From: an uncultured Oscillospiraceae bacterium
GTDB lineage: Bacteria; Bacillota; Clostridia; Oscillospirales; Ruminococcaceae
NCBI GenBank assembly: GCA_934456315.1
Contig: CAKSHG010000040.1
Span: 1 to 13,194, forward strand
Length of the DNA stretch: 13,194 bases
Direction of reading: 5' to 3'
Within the stretch, counting starts at the first letter, position 1. Each line of letters starts with the position of its first letter. Below the pieces are notes generated by a model, which was not told the DNA's origin, searched no databases, and saw only the letters and a program-made list of their open reading frames with translations. Positions 13,193 through 13,194 of the stretch are shown piece after piece. A program made the position numbers and the translations under genes.

Positions 13193-13194
13193 AT

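Overview
The window is moderately GC-rich DNA from an anaerobic Firmicute. The rnf gene order (C-D-G-E-A-B), the NusG_II and Gx genes behind it, the strong AGGAGG ribosome sites and the lipoprotein signals all fit Clostridia, most likely Oscillospirales/Ruminococcaceae. That taxonomic placement is inference; there is no rRNA or other marker gene to fix it.

Region 1 (1-1959) is an accessory block: the 3' part of a TetR-type regulator, an alpha/beta hydrolase overlapping it by ATGA, and then a gene fossil. In the fossil the N-terminal part of a second hydrolase-like protein runs out of frame into what looks like the last transmembrane part of a MATE exporter, as if an internal deletion had joined two genes.

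Region 2 (1925-4490) is a redox lipoprotein module. A consensus promoter and a leader with two small hairpins drive an unusually codon-biased lipoprotein gene. The protein has a 3 x 12-residue low-complexity linker and two copies of a domain, each ending in a motif (AGCT-M-S-V) that resembles the SGAT site where FMN is covalently attached. A strong terminator follows, and just past it lies apbE, the FMN transferase that modifies such sites. No separate apbE promoter is evident.

Region 3 (4491-11165) is a complete Rnf complex operon (ferredoxin:NAD+ oxidoreductase, ion-pumping) with a near-perfect promoter: rnfC, D, G, E, A, B, then a NusG domain II protein and a Gx-family membrane protein. 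RnfG is about twice the usual length and appears to carry two FMN-binding domains (SGVT and SGCT). RnfD carries SGAT. ApbE should flavinylate RnfD and RnfG, and possibly the lipoprotein.

Region 4 (11166-13194) has two strong hairpins between convergent genes, then a reverse-strand membrane diguanylate cyclase with CHASE-GGDEF-PAS order and a degenerate inhibitory site.

Together, regions 2 and 3 look like one membrane electron-transfer system: Rnf moves electrons from ferredoxin through membrane flavins, ApbE installs the flavins outside the membrane, and an abundant two-domain surface lipoprotein is placed to be an additional extracellular flavin carrier, in the manner of PplA of Listeria. 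The last step is a hypothesis. The two-domain RnfG and the AGCT lipoprotein are the most unusual items here.
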